Shown: positions 11,816-21,545, numbered from the stretch's first letter. The stretch: 64,000 nucleotides of DNA from Bettongia penicillata ogilbyi (GCA_023548195.1 JAJHZJ010000061.1:7251374-7315373); one strand, 5' to 3'. Translations and numbers: made by a program. The notes: a model not told the origin generated them from the letters alone.

Positions 11816-12094
11816 TTATTTATTCATTATATTTTTATTGAGGATACCCTTGACATTCATGCAGAACATTCTCATAAAGAATTTATAAAATAACAATGTA
11901 GACATGGGAAATGTAAACATAGGAATTCATAGTTATGGATAGTGTCTTAATCACCTTTTTTATATATTAATATTATACCTCACATTTTCCATTCTTTTGG
12001 TATCTTCCTCTCCTTGAGATATCTGATGAAACAATGACCTGGTACTTTCAAAATTCTACTGCCTCCAGTGAAGATTTATTTGTAGTTAGTGTGA

Positions 12095-12111
12095 CTTGCT
12101 TGCTTTTCTCT
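12095..12111. repeat. left TSD of the HAL1-type element
   Basis: cttgcttgcttttctct is found immediately before the poly-T (poly(A) tail on the minus strand). It is repeated without mismatch at 15155-15171. Confidence 0.95.
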
Positions 12112-13209
12112 TTTTTTTTTTTTTTTTTTTGTTTTTGGTGTTCCTCAGTTGAATTATTTATTTATTTATTTATTTATTTTTGTTTATTTATTTAACTTTT
12201 TACATTCATTTTCACAAATTTTTGGGTTCCAAATTTTCTCCCCTTTTATCCCCTCCCCCACCCCAATACCCCAAGTAATCTAATTTTCCCTATCTCCAAT
12301 CTGTCCTCTCTTCTGTCATCCCTCCCCCTTCCCTTGTCTCCATCTTCTCTTTTCTCCTGTAGGGCCAGATGACTTTCTATTCCTCATTAACTGTATGTCT
12401 TCTTTCCTAGTTGCAACAACAATACTAAACAATTGTTCCTAAAACTTTGAGTTCCCAATTCTCCCCATCCCTCCCTCCCCCCCATTCCCTTTGGTTCGGC
12501 AGGTAATTCATTATAGGCCATATCTGTGTAGCTTTGCAAATGACCTTCCTGATAGTCATGTTGTGTAAGACTAACTGAGTTACCATCCCCTTCTAACCTG
12601 CCCCTCATTGTTCCTCTTCTGTCTTTTGATCCTGTCCCTCCCCAAGTGTTGACTTTCAATTACTCCCTCCTCCCTTTGCCCTCCCCTCCATCATCTCTGC
12701 CCCCCCCGCAATATCTCCTTCTCCCCCCCCTTTCTTATACTGTAAGATAGGTTTTCATACCAAAATGAGTGTGCATTTCACTCCTTCGTTTAGTCAAATG
12801 TGATTAGGGTAAACTTCTTGTTTGTTTGTTTGTTTGTTTTCCTCAGCTCTCCTCTTTTTCCCTCCACTAAAAAAATCTCCTACTTGCCTCTTAAATGACA
12901 TATAGTTACCCCCTTCCATTTCCCCCTCTTTCCTCTCACTACATTTCTCTCTCACCATTTACCTAAATTTCTTTTAAGGTATGGCCCCATCCTATTCAGT
13001 TCAATCTGTGCTCTCTGTCTCTGTATGTGAATGCATGTGTGTATGTGTGTGCATGCGTGTACATGTGTATGTGTGGTCCCACCAGCTACCCAGATACTGA
13101 AAAGTTTTAAGAGTTAGAAATATTGTCTTTCCCTGTAGGAATGTGAACAGTTCATTTCTGGTAAGTCCCTTAATACTTCTCTTTGCTGTTTACTTTTTCA
13201 TGCTTCTTC

Positions 13210-14317
13210 TCATTCTTGTGTTTGAAAGTCAAATTTTCTTTTCAGCTCTGGTCTTTTCATTAAGAATGATTGAAAGTCCTCTGTTTCATTGAAAGACCAT
13301 ATTTTCCCTTGAAGTATTATACTCAGTTTAGCTGGATAGGTGATTCTTGGTTTGAGTCCTAGTTCCTTTGCCTTCTGGAATATCCTATTCCACGCCCTTC
13401 GATCCCTTAATGTAGAAGCTGCTAGATCTTGGGTTATCCTGATTGTATTTCCACAGTACTGGAATTGTTTCTTTCTAGCTGCTTGCAAGATTTTTTCCTT
13501 GAGCTGGGAGTTCTGGAATTTGGCCACAATGTTCCTAGGAGTTTCTCTTTTTGGATCTCTTTCAGGTGGTGATCGATGGATTCTTTCAATACTTATTTTG
13601 CCCTCTGGTCCTAGAATGTCAGGGCAGTTTTCCTTGATAATTTCATGCAAGACGATGTCTAGGCTCTTTTTTTGATCATGGCTTTCAGGTAGTCCCATAA
13701 TTTTTAAGTTGTCTCTCCTGGATCTATTTTCCAGGTCAGTTGTTTTTCCCATGAGATATTTCACGTTCTCTTCCATTTTTTCGTTCTTTTGGTTTTGTTT
13801 GGTGATTTCTTGGTTTCTCATAAAGTCATTAGACTCCATCTGTTCCATTCTAATTTTGAGAGAACTATTAAATTCAGTGAGCTTTTGAGCCTCTTTTTCC
13901 ATTTGGCTCATTCTGCTTTTGAAAGCATTCTTCTCCTCATTGGCTTTTTGAACCTCTTTTGCCAATTGAGTGAGCCTATTTTTCAACGTGTTAATTTCCT
14001 CAGCATTTTTTTTGGGTCTCCTTTACCAAGGTATTGACCTGTTTTTCATACTCTTCTTGCATCTTTGTCATTTCTCTTCCCAGTCTTTCCTCCACCTGTC
14101 TAACTTGCTTTTCAAAATCCTTTTTAAGCTCTTCCAAGGCCTGAGCCCACCCGACACCCCTCTGGGGTGTCTGGGGTACTGAGGCCCCGCCCTCCACGTC
14201 TTTCCCTGATGGCAAAAACACGTTCTTGTCCTCGCCATCAGATCCGAAGGTCGGGATCATTTGCATTTGTTGGAAAAAACTCTCTAAAGTCTTATTTTTA
14301 TTCCCCTTTCTAGGCAT
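13210..14317 (-). pseudogene. L1-like ORF1 of the HAL1 element, one frameshift
   Basis: Encodes an ORF1p-type RNA-binding chaperone. The start is the ATG at 14317 (MPRKGNKNK), the first ATG after the 5'UTR. The first 105 codons end in KETQKK plus a stop, and a second frame of 258 codons runs from 13986 to 13210. The break lies in a run of eight T (plus strand, around 14008-14015). Copy 2 and the protein pattern indicate one base too many, so about 368 codons were once open. Visible parts: a charged N-terminus, a long coiled coil (LEELKKDFEKQ through EKEAQKLTE, heptad-like), an RRM-like segment with DLENRSRRDNLKIMGLPE, and a C-terminal domain with TPRNIVAKF, AASTLRDRRAWNRIF and ITYPAKLSIILQGKI. 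These match L1 ORF1p in order and length. A homopolymer frameshift could also be a sequencing or assembly error. Confidence 0.88.
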
Positions 14318-15154
14318 TTTCCCAGCCAGTTACTTGGCTTCTGAGATTCCTTTCCTCCTCCACCTGGATCCGCCCAGCTAGAGCTTGGCCTCTGAGATTC
14401 AAATGCGCTTTCCCACGGCAAGCTTTAGTTCTGGCGCAGGGGTGGGGGCAGGGCCGCCTCCTAAGCCTGGTCCCTCAGGGGCTTCCTGCAGAGACTTTCA
14501 GGAACGGAGCGGGTGGGGGCGGGGTGGGGGGCCCCACCTGCTATGCTCAGCTCCCTTGGGGGTTTTATTCAGAGGCGTTCAGCAGTAGAGCAGGGTGGGG
14601 GCAGGGGCCGTCTCCCCTGCTCGGCTCCCTCATGTTGGAAAGACCTTCAGTATTGAAGATCCTACCTGCCGCTGGGGGATTCCTGAGTCCCGGGCCGCTG
14701 CCGCCTCAGCCGCCGCCCACGCCTCTGCCTCCGCCGCTTCCTGCCCCCGTCTCTGCCGCCGCCGCTTCCTCCCGAGGGGGCCTGAGTCACGGAGTCGCTC
14801 CGCTCCCCTCCCCTAGCGCAGCCTTCTTTCTCACTGACCTGTAGCTTCTGTGGGTGGAGGGACTTTCCCGGCTGCCGGAGTTTCCCCTGGAGCTTCCCTC
14901 TCTGAAGTCTGCTCGGGTCAGCTTCTCTGGGGCCTCGGCCAGGGGTGGGGGTGGGGTCCGCTTTCCGAGGTGCAATGGACACCGGGGACAGCTCTCCAGG
15001 GCTCAGTGGAACGGAAATCTCTTCCTCTATGTTTATGCACCCCCTGAAGTAATTCAGAATTTATGGGGATCTCCTTTTACCTCAATTCCATGGGTTGTGG
15101 GCTCGGAGCTTGTAAATGTGCGTCCTTCTACTCCGCCATCTTGGCTCCGCCCCC
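14318..15154 (-). promoter_or_regulatory. CpG-rich 5'UTR/promoter of the HAL1 element, YY1-like site
   Basis: Local GC and CpG content rise sharply here; 14,690-14,830 is mostly G/C with many CG dinucleotides. This is far above the rest of the window. Close to the element's 5' end the minus strand reads CCAAGATGGCGG (plus strand 15133-15144), a good match to the YY1 core AAGATGGCGG. Human L1 carries a YY1 site at the same place, directing initiation at the element's first bases. I infer an internal promoter. Several overlapping proline/arginine-rich frames are by-products of base composition and are not called. Confidence 0.72.
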
Positions 15155-15171
15155 CTTGCTTGCTTTTCTCT
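15155..15171. repeat. right TSD of the HAL1-type element
   Basis: Exact repeat of 12095-12111, directly abutting the GGGGCGGAGCC 5' end of the element. Confidence 0.95.
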
Positions 15172-15379
15172 ACTTCATCTCCCTAACAGTTTTCCTTGAT
15201 AGCACATCAGAGACTGAAATATTAGGATTCCAATATCATGATTCTTTTAACTACCATTAATGTTAACCAATGCTCATAGAAACATGAAGAAATCTATTCT
15301 TTGTGATGTTCATTTGTTAGCTCTTGCCAGTTTCATCTGCAAAAGTTCTCATGATGATGTGACTTTTTCAGGATGAACA

Positions 15380-15615
15380 TCAAGTGTTCCAATTTTCCCA
15401 CATCTTCTCCAATATTTATCATTTTCCTTTTCTGTCATATTAGTCAATCTCATAAGTACGAGGTGATACCTCAGAGTTGTTTTAATTTGCATTTCTCTAA
15501 TCAATAGTGATTTAGAGTATTTTTATATGACTATAGATAGCTTTAATTTCTTTCCCTGTAAATTGCCTATTCATATGCTTTGACCATTTGTCATTTGGGG
15601 AAGATCACCGTTTTT
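15380..15615 (-). mobile_element. L1 ORF2 3' fragment, antisense
   Basis: Contains ttttcccacatcttctcc, tttatcattttccttttctg, cctcagagttgttttaattt and ctctaatcaatagtgattta. This is the antisense ORF2 terminus, homologous to 7440-7610. Coding capacity is lost. Confidence 0.85.
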
Positions 15616-15619
15616 TTTA

Positions 15620-16175
15620 AAAATAGAATCTGACACATAGCTCAGAATACAGAAAATACAATTTGACCTCCAACCATTATGAAGAGAAAAGAAGTAGATT
15701 AAAGAAAATCCAGGAAAAAAGGATGATACTATAGTTACAAATTATACTAACTATATCACTAGACTGGAAATAATAAAAAGGTTGAATGGAAGGTAAGGGG
15801 GATTTGCCCTCACTTTAATCTCTCATCTCAGATAGCTAAGAGTGTCTGGACAGAGCTCTTCCCATTGTCACTCTGGTTCTTTGCCAGATCAGAGCTCTCT
15901 TTGAGGGAGTGCTAGTTGGTTTGCTTTTGTGGCCAGCATGGCAGTCAGCACCGTGAAGTAAGCACCAGCCTATTTGCAAGAATGTTTTCTTAGACCTGTG
16001 AACAATGAAAGCTTCAATTTACAGAAGTTATCTTCAATAAATAAGGGATTTTAGCCTCCCAAATCTGCAAGATCTCATTTAATGCTTCTCCTTTTCATCT
16101 CTCTGTAAAGTCATATCTGCTTAGTAAGTAAGATTCAGCTTTTATATGGTCCCATTAACCAATAATTAAGATATC
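15620..16175. other. unassigned sequence
   Basis: No gene or named repeat recognised between the L1 fragment and the next SINE. Confidence 0.45.
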
Positions 16176-16179
16176 ACTG

Positions 16180-16410
16180 GGGCAGGTAGGTGGCACAGGG
16201 GATAGAGAGTTGACCCTAGACTCCCAAGGACCCTAGTTCAAATTATGCCTCAGACACTTACTAGCCATATGACCCTGGGCAAGTTAATTAACCCTGGTCA
16301 CCTCAGTTCATCTATAAAATGAAGTGGAGAAGGAGATGGCAAATGACCCCAGAAAACTCCAAATGGGGTCACAAGGAGTTGGACACAACTGAAAATGTTT
16401 GAACAAGATA
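16180..16410 (+). mobile_element. MAR1-type SINE
   Basis: Full-length order: ggggcaggtaggtggcacag, cctcagacacttactagcc, tgaccctgggcaagttaatt, tggagaaggagatggcaaat and ccaaatggggtcacaagga. Confidence 0.92.
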
Positions 16411-16414
16411 TCAC

Positions 16415-16760
16415 TAGGGTTGTCAGCTTGATGGGGATCTCAAATTCATAGATCTAGAATTTGGAAGCAACTGTAAAAATCACTATTGTAATACTCTCAT
16501 GGTCACCATTACCAGGAAGGCCAAAGAGCTCAGAAATGACAATAAGTAACAATTACTTGACCTTGGCAAGTGGTTAAAATATGGCATCCAAGGACACCAT
16601 TATTTTAGGACATAAACTCATTTAAAAACACTACGGGAGAGGATAGTGGAAGATTAACAACATTGTGCTATGGTCAACCATGATAGACTTAACTCTTTTC
16701 AGAAATACAATAGGAACAATTCAGGAATAAATTTTAAAATGCCATGCTAAATTTGCAGTT
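16415..16760. other. unassigned sequence
   Basis: Only a weak hint of an old MIR-like start ('agatctagaatttggaagc') near 16450. No gene. Confidence 0.4.
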
Positions 16761-16761
16761 G

Positions 16762-17025
16762 AGGGCAGCTAGGTGGTGCAGTAGATAGAGTACTGGGCTT
16801 GGAATCAGGAAAACTCATCTTCATGAGTTTAAATTCAAATCTGGCCTCAGACACTTACTAACTGTATGATACTGGACAACTTATTTAACCCTGTTTGCCT
16901 CAGTTTCCTCATCTGAAAAAAATGAACTGGAGAAGGAAATGGCAAACCACTCTAATATCTTTGCCAAGAAAACCTCAAATAGGATCACAAAAAATCAGGA
17001 CTGACTGAAGAATGATCAGTTAGAA
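16762..17025 (+). mobile_element. MAR1-type SINE
   Basis: Opens gagggcagctaggtggtgc. Carries tctggcctcagacacttact, tttgcctcagtttcctcatc, ggagaaggaaatggcaaacc and tctttgccaagaaaacctc. A short internal duplication 'gagtttaaattcaaatctgg' is present. Confidence 0.92.
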
Positions 17026-17029
17026 AACT

Positions 17030-17445
17030 GCCTAACTGCCACTTCAATTTAGTGAAAGTTGAATTCTTCTATGGGAACTTGGGTTAGAGAAGGGGAGGCA
17101 GTTTTCATGAAAGATATGTCAATCAACAATGACAATATTGCCAGCAATATGTAACAAGTAAGCTCCCACATTGTGCCTTTCTTTGTAGGCTGCTTTAATG
17201 ATGTCAATAAGCATATCTGCTATGTTGAAGTGTCTAATGTCTTGTGAATATAAAAATCTTCTAAAGATGATGTAGAAATGAAATAATGGTATAAAGACAA
17301 AGAACAAAAGAGTAAAATCTCAATTCTCATTCATTATTATACACTTGCCCTCATTCTAATATACAATGTTGGTATAATATATGAGACTAACACTCAACAA
17401 ACATTTTGTAACCTTCACATTCTTGTTGGTCTGCCTGCCATAACT
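17030..17445. other. unassigned sequence
   Basis: No gene or named repeat recognised. Confidence 0.4.
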
Positions 17446-17449
17446 TTCT

Positions 17450-17792
17450 CCCCACTTCAGTCCATCCTCCATTTAGCCATCAAAGTGATGTTCCAAAAAC
17501 ATAGGCCAATCATGCCACCCCCATATTCAATAAGCAGCAATGGCTCCCCATCATTTCCAGGATCAAATATAAAATCCTCTGTTTAGTGTTCAAAGCCCTT
17601 CATAAACTGGTCATCCCCACCCTATGTTCATGTCTTCTTATACCTTCTTATACCCCACCAAATATTCTTCAATCTAGTAAAACTGGCCTCTTTGTTGTTC
17701 CTTGAACAAGACAATCCTTCTGAATGTCTTATGTGTCTGGAATGCTCTCCTGCCTCATCCCTGCCTCCTATCCTCACTGGTTTCTTTCATAT
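17450..17792 (+). mobile_element. L2-type LINE, ORF2 C-terminus/3' region
   Basis: Reads catcaaagtgatgttccaaa, caggatcaaatataaaatcc, tttagtgttcaaagccct, ctggcctctttgttgttcc and gtctggaatgctctcctgcc. This is the sense 3' part of marsupial L2-like LINEs. It stops where an oppositely oriented L2 begins. Confidence 0.8.
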
Positions 17793-18020
17793 CAATCAAC
17801 ATTTATTGAGCACATACTATGTGCAAAGAAGGCACTGGGGATACAAAAAGAGGCAAAAGGTATTTCCTTCCCTAAAGGAGCTTACAATGTAATGGACAAG
17901 ATAAGCATATCAGCAAATAAATAAAAAGCAAAATGTATACAGGATAAATAGGAGATAATTAACAGAGAGAAAGCATAGGGAACTAAGAGGTGTTCCTGTA
18001 GAAAATAGGATTTTAGTTCA
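17793..18020 (-). mobile_element. L2-type LINE 3' end, antisense (left half)
   Basis: Begins with the inverted tail atcaatcaacatttattgag, then actatgtgcaaagaaggcac, ctaaaggagcttacaatgta and tagaaaataggattttag. It continues at 18529 on the far side of the LTR insertion. Confidence 0.85.
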
Positions 18021-18025
18021 AACTT
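18021..18025. repeat. TSD of solo LTR A (left)
   Basis: aactt, repeated at 18524-18528, flanks the TG...CA termini of the LTR. Confidence 0.8.
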
Positions 18026-18523
18026 TGTAGCACCAACACAATATTCACAGCACCTGTGGTAGCCATGAATATCTCAGTGCTATTCTGAATCACAAAATAC
18101 AACAGACTCTCCACATGGAAAACAGAACCAAAACATTTATTAAGACACCAGAAAGCCAAATCCATCACAGTAACAAAAATCTATACATAATAACAATGCA
18201 GAGGACAGCACCAGCCCCAAACCTTCCTCCACTAAGCTTCCCACAAACCAGCTCCCTTAAACAAATCACAAGCAGGCTTCCCTTAAACAAAATGCTCTTC
18301 TTTCACTCACAGCCAGCTGCGGGTTTGCCTGCATCTTTCAGTTCTAACTGTTCTCACGGACTTTTTTCTCAGCTCTGCTCTGGCTCTACCTCTTCCTGTT
18401 CCACCCATTAAGCAAACTCCTCCCACCACAGACTCCTAGTGGCTCAGACTTTCATGTGGCCTGGGCAGGTCACATGGGCCAACAATAAATGAGAATGATC
18501 TTCCCATTTAAATTACCATTACA
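18026..18523 (-). mobile_element. solo LTR A of an endogenous retrovirus, 498 bp
   Basis: The insert splits an antisense L2 exactly in two. It begins TGTAGCACC and ends ATTACA on the plus strand, so the termini are TGTA/TACA inverted repeats. It is flanked by the 5-bp duplication aactt. Read on the minus strand it has a CCATGTGACC-rich U3 and a polyadenylation signal AATAAA (in tcttaataaatgttttgg), about 110 bp before the end, followed by a T/G-rich U5. No gag, pol or env is attached, so it is a recombined solo LTR. The retroviral class is not determined. Confidence 0.85.
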
Positions 18524-18528
18524 AACTT
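18524..18528. repeat. TSD of solo LTR A (right)
   Basis: aactt, matching 18021-18025. Confidence 0.8.
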
Positions 18529-18745
18529 AAAGCAAACCAGGGATGTCAGAAGTCAGAGCAGAAGAGGAGCAGCATTCCAGGCATGGAGGACGGCCGGAGA
18601 AAATGCCCAGAGTCAAGGGAATTGAAAATTGGGGTGATCTAAGAATGTTCCATGATGGAAGTAGCCCCCCGAATTGCACTTTGAGGGAAGGCAAGAATTT
18701 CAACAGGTGGAACTGAGGAAAGGAGGCAAGTGGAATCCAGCTCCA
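18529..18745 (-). mobile_element. L2-type LINE 3' region, antisense (right half)
   Basis: Continues the L2 with gcagcattccaggcatggag, ggagaaaatgcccagagtc and gagggaaggcaag. The order is the same as in the longer L2 copy at 39.3-40.3 kb, where no LTR intervenes. Confidence 0.82.
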
Positions 18746-18749
18746 GCTA

Positions 18750-19465
18750 AACTAATTTGTTTTCATTTCTAGTTCTTACTTCTTTTTTATTTCTTTTGCA
18801 ATTTTTTGCATCTTTCTCCTTATTGGGCTAACTATCCTTAATGATCAAGATATTTTACCCAAACTGCTCATTTAAATTCTTGTAGTTTATGTTCTTAGCA
18901 AGATATTTCATATACTTTAGATAATTTGGAGCATATATGAGACTATTCAATATCCAGATACACTTTCCCTTTTCCCTGACCTGTTTTTCTCTTTTAACCT
19001 TTGGTTAAGGCAAGGTTCCAGGTCTTTCTACTTACAATGCATGCTGGCCCTCTGACTCTAGGCTTATTTCTAATTCCCATTAACTGTCCTAATGGCTACC
19101 CCTGAATTTCGTCACTAGACCCTTGTACAATGTCTTTCACTTTGATAAACTGTTCAATTCACCCAAATCATTCCCTAAAGTTTTCACACCTGGTCAGGCA
19201 AATCAAATCACTGCCTCACTCAAACAAAATGAATAGCAGAGTCTATATTTGCTAATGACCAGCAGAAGTTCTAGTAGAGTATTTCTCCCTAGAGATATTC
19301 TAAAAGATAATAATAGCTCTAAAGAAAAAAAAGGAGAGATTGAAGTACAACTAAGAGGTACCAGGGCAATTGCTGATAATTCCATTACTACTCTCTCTAC
19401 TGGGCTTTTTTCTGAACAAGGTTAAAAATAAAATAGTCAGTCAATCAGTTAAGCATTTCTCAAGA
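18750..19465. other. unassigned sequence
   Basis: No gene or named repeat recognised. Confidence 0.4.
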
Positions 19466-19468
19466 TGA

Positions 19469-19835
19469 AGAAAGGAAGGAAGGAAGGAAGGAAGAAGAGA
19501 AGGAAGGAAGGAAGGAAGGAAGGAAGGAAGGAAGGAAGGAAGGAAGGAAGGAAGGGAGGGAGGAAGGAAGGGAGGAAGGGAGGGAGGGAGGGAGGAAGGA
19601 AGGAAGGAAGGAAGGAAGGAAGGAAGGAAGGAGGGAAGGAAGGAAGGAAGGAAAGAAGGAGGGAGGGAGAGAGGAAGGAAAAGAGAAGGAAGGAAGCAAA
19701 GAAGGTAGGAAGGGAAATAGAGAGGGAGGAAAGGAGAAAGGAAAGAAAGGAAGAAAGTAAAAAGGAAGATGGAAGGAAAGAAGAAAGGGAGAGAGGGAGG
19801 AATGAAGGAACGAAAGAAGGAAGGAAGGAAAAGGA
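19469..19835. repeat. (GGAA)n-rich microsatellite, about 365 bp
   Basis: Long purine tract dominated by GGAA, with GGGA, GAAA and AGAA variants on the right. More degenerate than the tract at 1.7-1.9 kb. Pro-Ser-Phe-Leu and Lys-Glu-Gly-Arg frames here are artefacts. Confidence 0.96.
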
Positions 19836-19911
19836 CTGACCTTCTGGTAATCAAAGAATAGACCTAGATTATCTCTTACGACTCTTTCCAGCCACTGAAT
19901 ATCTGACAATA

Positions 19912-20185
19912 GGGGCCTCTAGGTAGCACATTGGACAGAGCACTATGTCTGGAACAGGAAGACTTGAGTTCAAATGTAGTTTTAAATATTTACTGGCTTG
20001 TGACCTTGGCCAAGTCATTTAAATCTCTATTTGCCTCAATTTTCTCAACTGTAAATTGGAGATAATAATTGCACTTAATTCTAAGGAAGGTTATGAGGAG
20101 CTAATGAGATGTATATAAAGTGATTAGCATAGAACCTGATCCCCAGTAGGTGCTATATAAGTACTTATTATTATAATAATTATTA
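19912..20185 (+). mobile_element. tRNA-headed SINE with MIR-like tail
   Basis: Reads ggggcctctaggtagcacat, gacttgagttcaaatgtag, ttgcctcaattttctcaact, ttatgaggagctaatgag and cccagtaggtgctatataag, then a TTA-rich end. Confidence 0.8.
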
Positions 20186-20442
20186 TTATTAACATGAAAT
20201 TTGATCATTGTAGGGAATTCCCAGAGTGGACTCCCTAGAAAAGTAGCTGAAAGGATCACAGTTCTTTTATAATTTAATCTTGACTAAGTTTTAGGAAGTG
20301 GCCTAAAACAGACAGAAGTTGAAGGACCTACCTGGGAGCACATCACAAGGATCAGAGGTCAAATTTGAACCTAGGTCTTAGAGACAATAAGATTAGTATG
20401 TTTCAGGTCATCATCCTTTCCCCTACACCACACAGCACAAAG

Positions 20443-20491
20443 TGAAAAGAGTGCTAGATTTGGAGTCAGGAAGTCCTGGGTTCAAATTCTA
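20443..20491 (+). mobile_element. SINE fragment, left of an L2 tail
   Basis: gagtgctagatttggagtca followed by cctgggttcaaattcta is the left part of a tRNA/MIR-type SINE. It resumes at 20569. Confidence 0.6.
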
Positions 20492-20568
20492 CCAGGGCCT
20501 AGCACAGTGCTTGATACATGCATGGTAGATGCTTAAGAAATGTGTATAGATTGATTAATTGATTAATA
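20492..20568 (+). mobile_element. L2-like 3' tail inserted in a SINE
   Basis: ggcctagcacagtgcttgat to gattgattaattgatt is an L2 3' terminus with a GATT-type tail. It lies between two halves of one SINE. Confidence 0.6.
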
Positions 20569-20640
20569 GCTGTCTAACCTTGGGGAACTCTCTTCCCCTT
20601 TCTGAGTCTCAGTTTTCTCATCTGTAAAATGGCAATTTCT
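20569..20640 (+). mobile_element. SINE fragment, right of an L2 tail
   Basis: tagctgtctaaccttgggg followed by tctgagtctcagttttctc and atctgtaaaatggcaa completes the SINE begun at 20443. Confidence 0.6.
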
Positions 20641-20937
20641 CTGGGGAGGCCCAATTAAGTAGAAATAGAAACATTTACATAATTCTAAGTTCCATGGGTG
20701 CAGGAATGATTTCATTTTTGATCTTCTATCTATAGTGTCTTCACTAAAGGAGGGCACTAAATAAATGGCTGAGTTTTTAAAATTGAATTGAACGGTCCTT
20801 TTAAGGCAATTTCCCTTATTTCAGAAATTGGAAAAGAATCAAGTGATAGATTTTGGTTCTTGCAATAACTTTATGTTGAATACATCTCTAGTGATAAAGA
20901 AAGATTCAAATGTTAGATCTCCACATTTTTTTGCTTT

Positions 20938-21152
20938 GTGGTTGTTCAGCTGTGTCCAACTCTTTGTGTCTCCACTTGAGGTTTTCTTGGCAAAGATACT
21001 GGAGTGATTTCTCCAGTTCATTTTACGGATAAGGAAACTGAGGCAAATAGGGTTAAGTGATTTGACTGGGACCACACAACTAGTAAGTATTTGAAGACAT
21101 ATTAGAACGCAGATCCTCTTGATTCCAGGCCTTGAACAATGTGCCACTCAGA
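20938..21152 (-). mobile_element. MAR1-type SINE, antisense
   Basis: gttcagctgtgtccaactct, gttttcttggcaaagatact, aactgaggcaaatagggtta and a terminal caatgtgccactcag in order. Confidence 0.85.
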
Positions 21153-21409
21153 TGTTTATTGAATATCTAAAAGAAGATATTTTTGTGAATGAACTGAACC
21201 AAAGAAAAAGGAACATTTGGACTTTCAATATATCTAGCAAGCTCAGCAGTCCCCCATGACAGACAACTGAACTGTATAAGACTTAGGTAGTGGGAATTGG
21301 CGTGTTTGAAGTTTTTCTAGTTCACAAAGTTAAAATAACCCAAGAAGAAAACCTCTTGAATTTCTGATAGGGAGTGTCTAGACTGCTTCTATTTATCATT
21401 CTGCTAATC

Positions 21410-21545
21410 CAACATTATCCCCATTTTACAGATGAGGAAGCTCAGAGACACTAGGATTATCTGGCTAGGGAGCACCCAAGTCAGGTCTCCCCCCAGGACT
21501 TCCTGACTCTCTCTCTACTTAATATTCTGGTGGTCTCTGAGAGTC
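21410..21545 (-). mobile_element. MIR-like SINE, antisense
   Basis: ccccattttacagatgagga with a following agcacccaagtcaggtc block. Short and diverged. Confidence 0.55.

Larger units (their letters stand above)
12112..15154 (-). mobile_element. complete HAL1-type (half-L1) non-LTR retrotransposon
   Basis: A ~3.04-kb insertion on the minus strand, bounded by a perfect 17-bp TSD. In element order: a CpG-rich 5'UTR (15154-14318) starting GGGGCGGAGCCAAGATGG, an L1-like ORF1 (14317-13210), a C/T-rich 3'UTR when read on the plus strand (13209-~12150), and an A-rich 3' end with a TTTA-type repeat, closing in a poly(A) tail of about 20 (12112-12130). No ORF2, endonuclease or reverse transcriptase is present, and the TSD shows that it inserted in that form. 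This is the definition of HAL1 elements, which are L1 derivatives mobilised in trans by L1 proteins and reported from opossum and other mammals. A plain L1 with a later internal deletion is possible. However, a second copy at 50.9-53.5 kb has the same ORF1-3'UTR junction, which argues for a family. CpG retention and the exact TSD suggest a relatively young insertion. Confidence 0.88.

Noticed and set aside
14318..15154. CpG island as a host gene promoter
   Set aside because: The block is fully contained within a TSD-bounded retroelement.
14385..15260. Many overlapping Pro/Arg/Gly-rich frames, some over 100 codons, in a CpG-rich block
   Set aside because: They lie in the HAL1 5'UTR. High GC lowers stop frequency on both strands, and the frames compete with one another and have no domain.
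19441..19909. Three frames of 124-149 codons
   Set aside because: Same artefact from the second GGAA tract.
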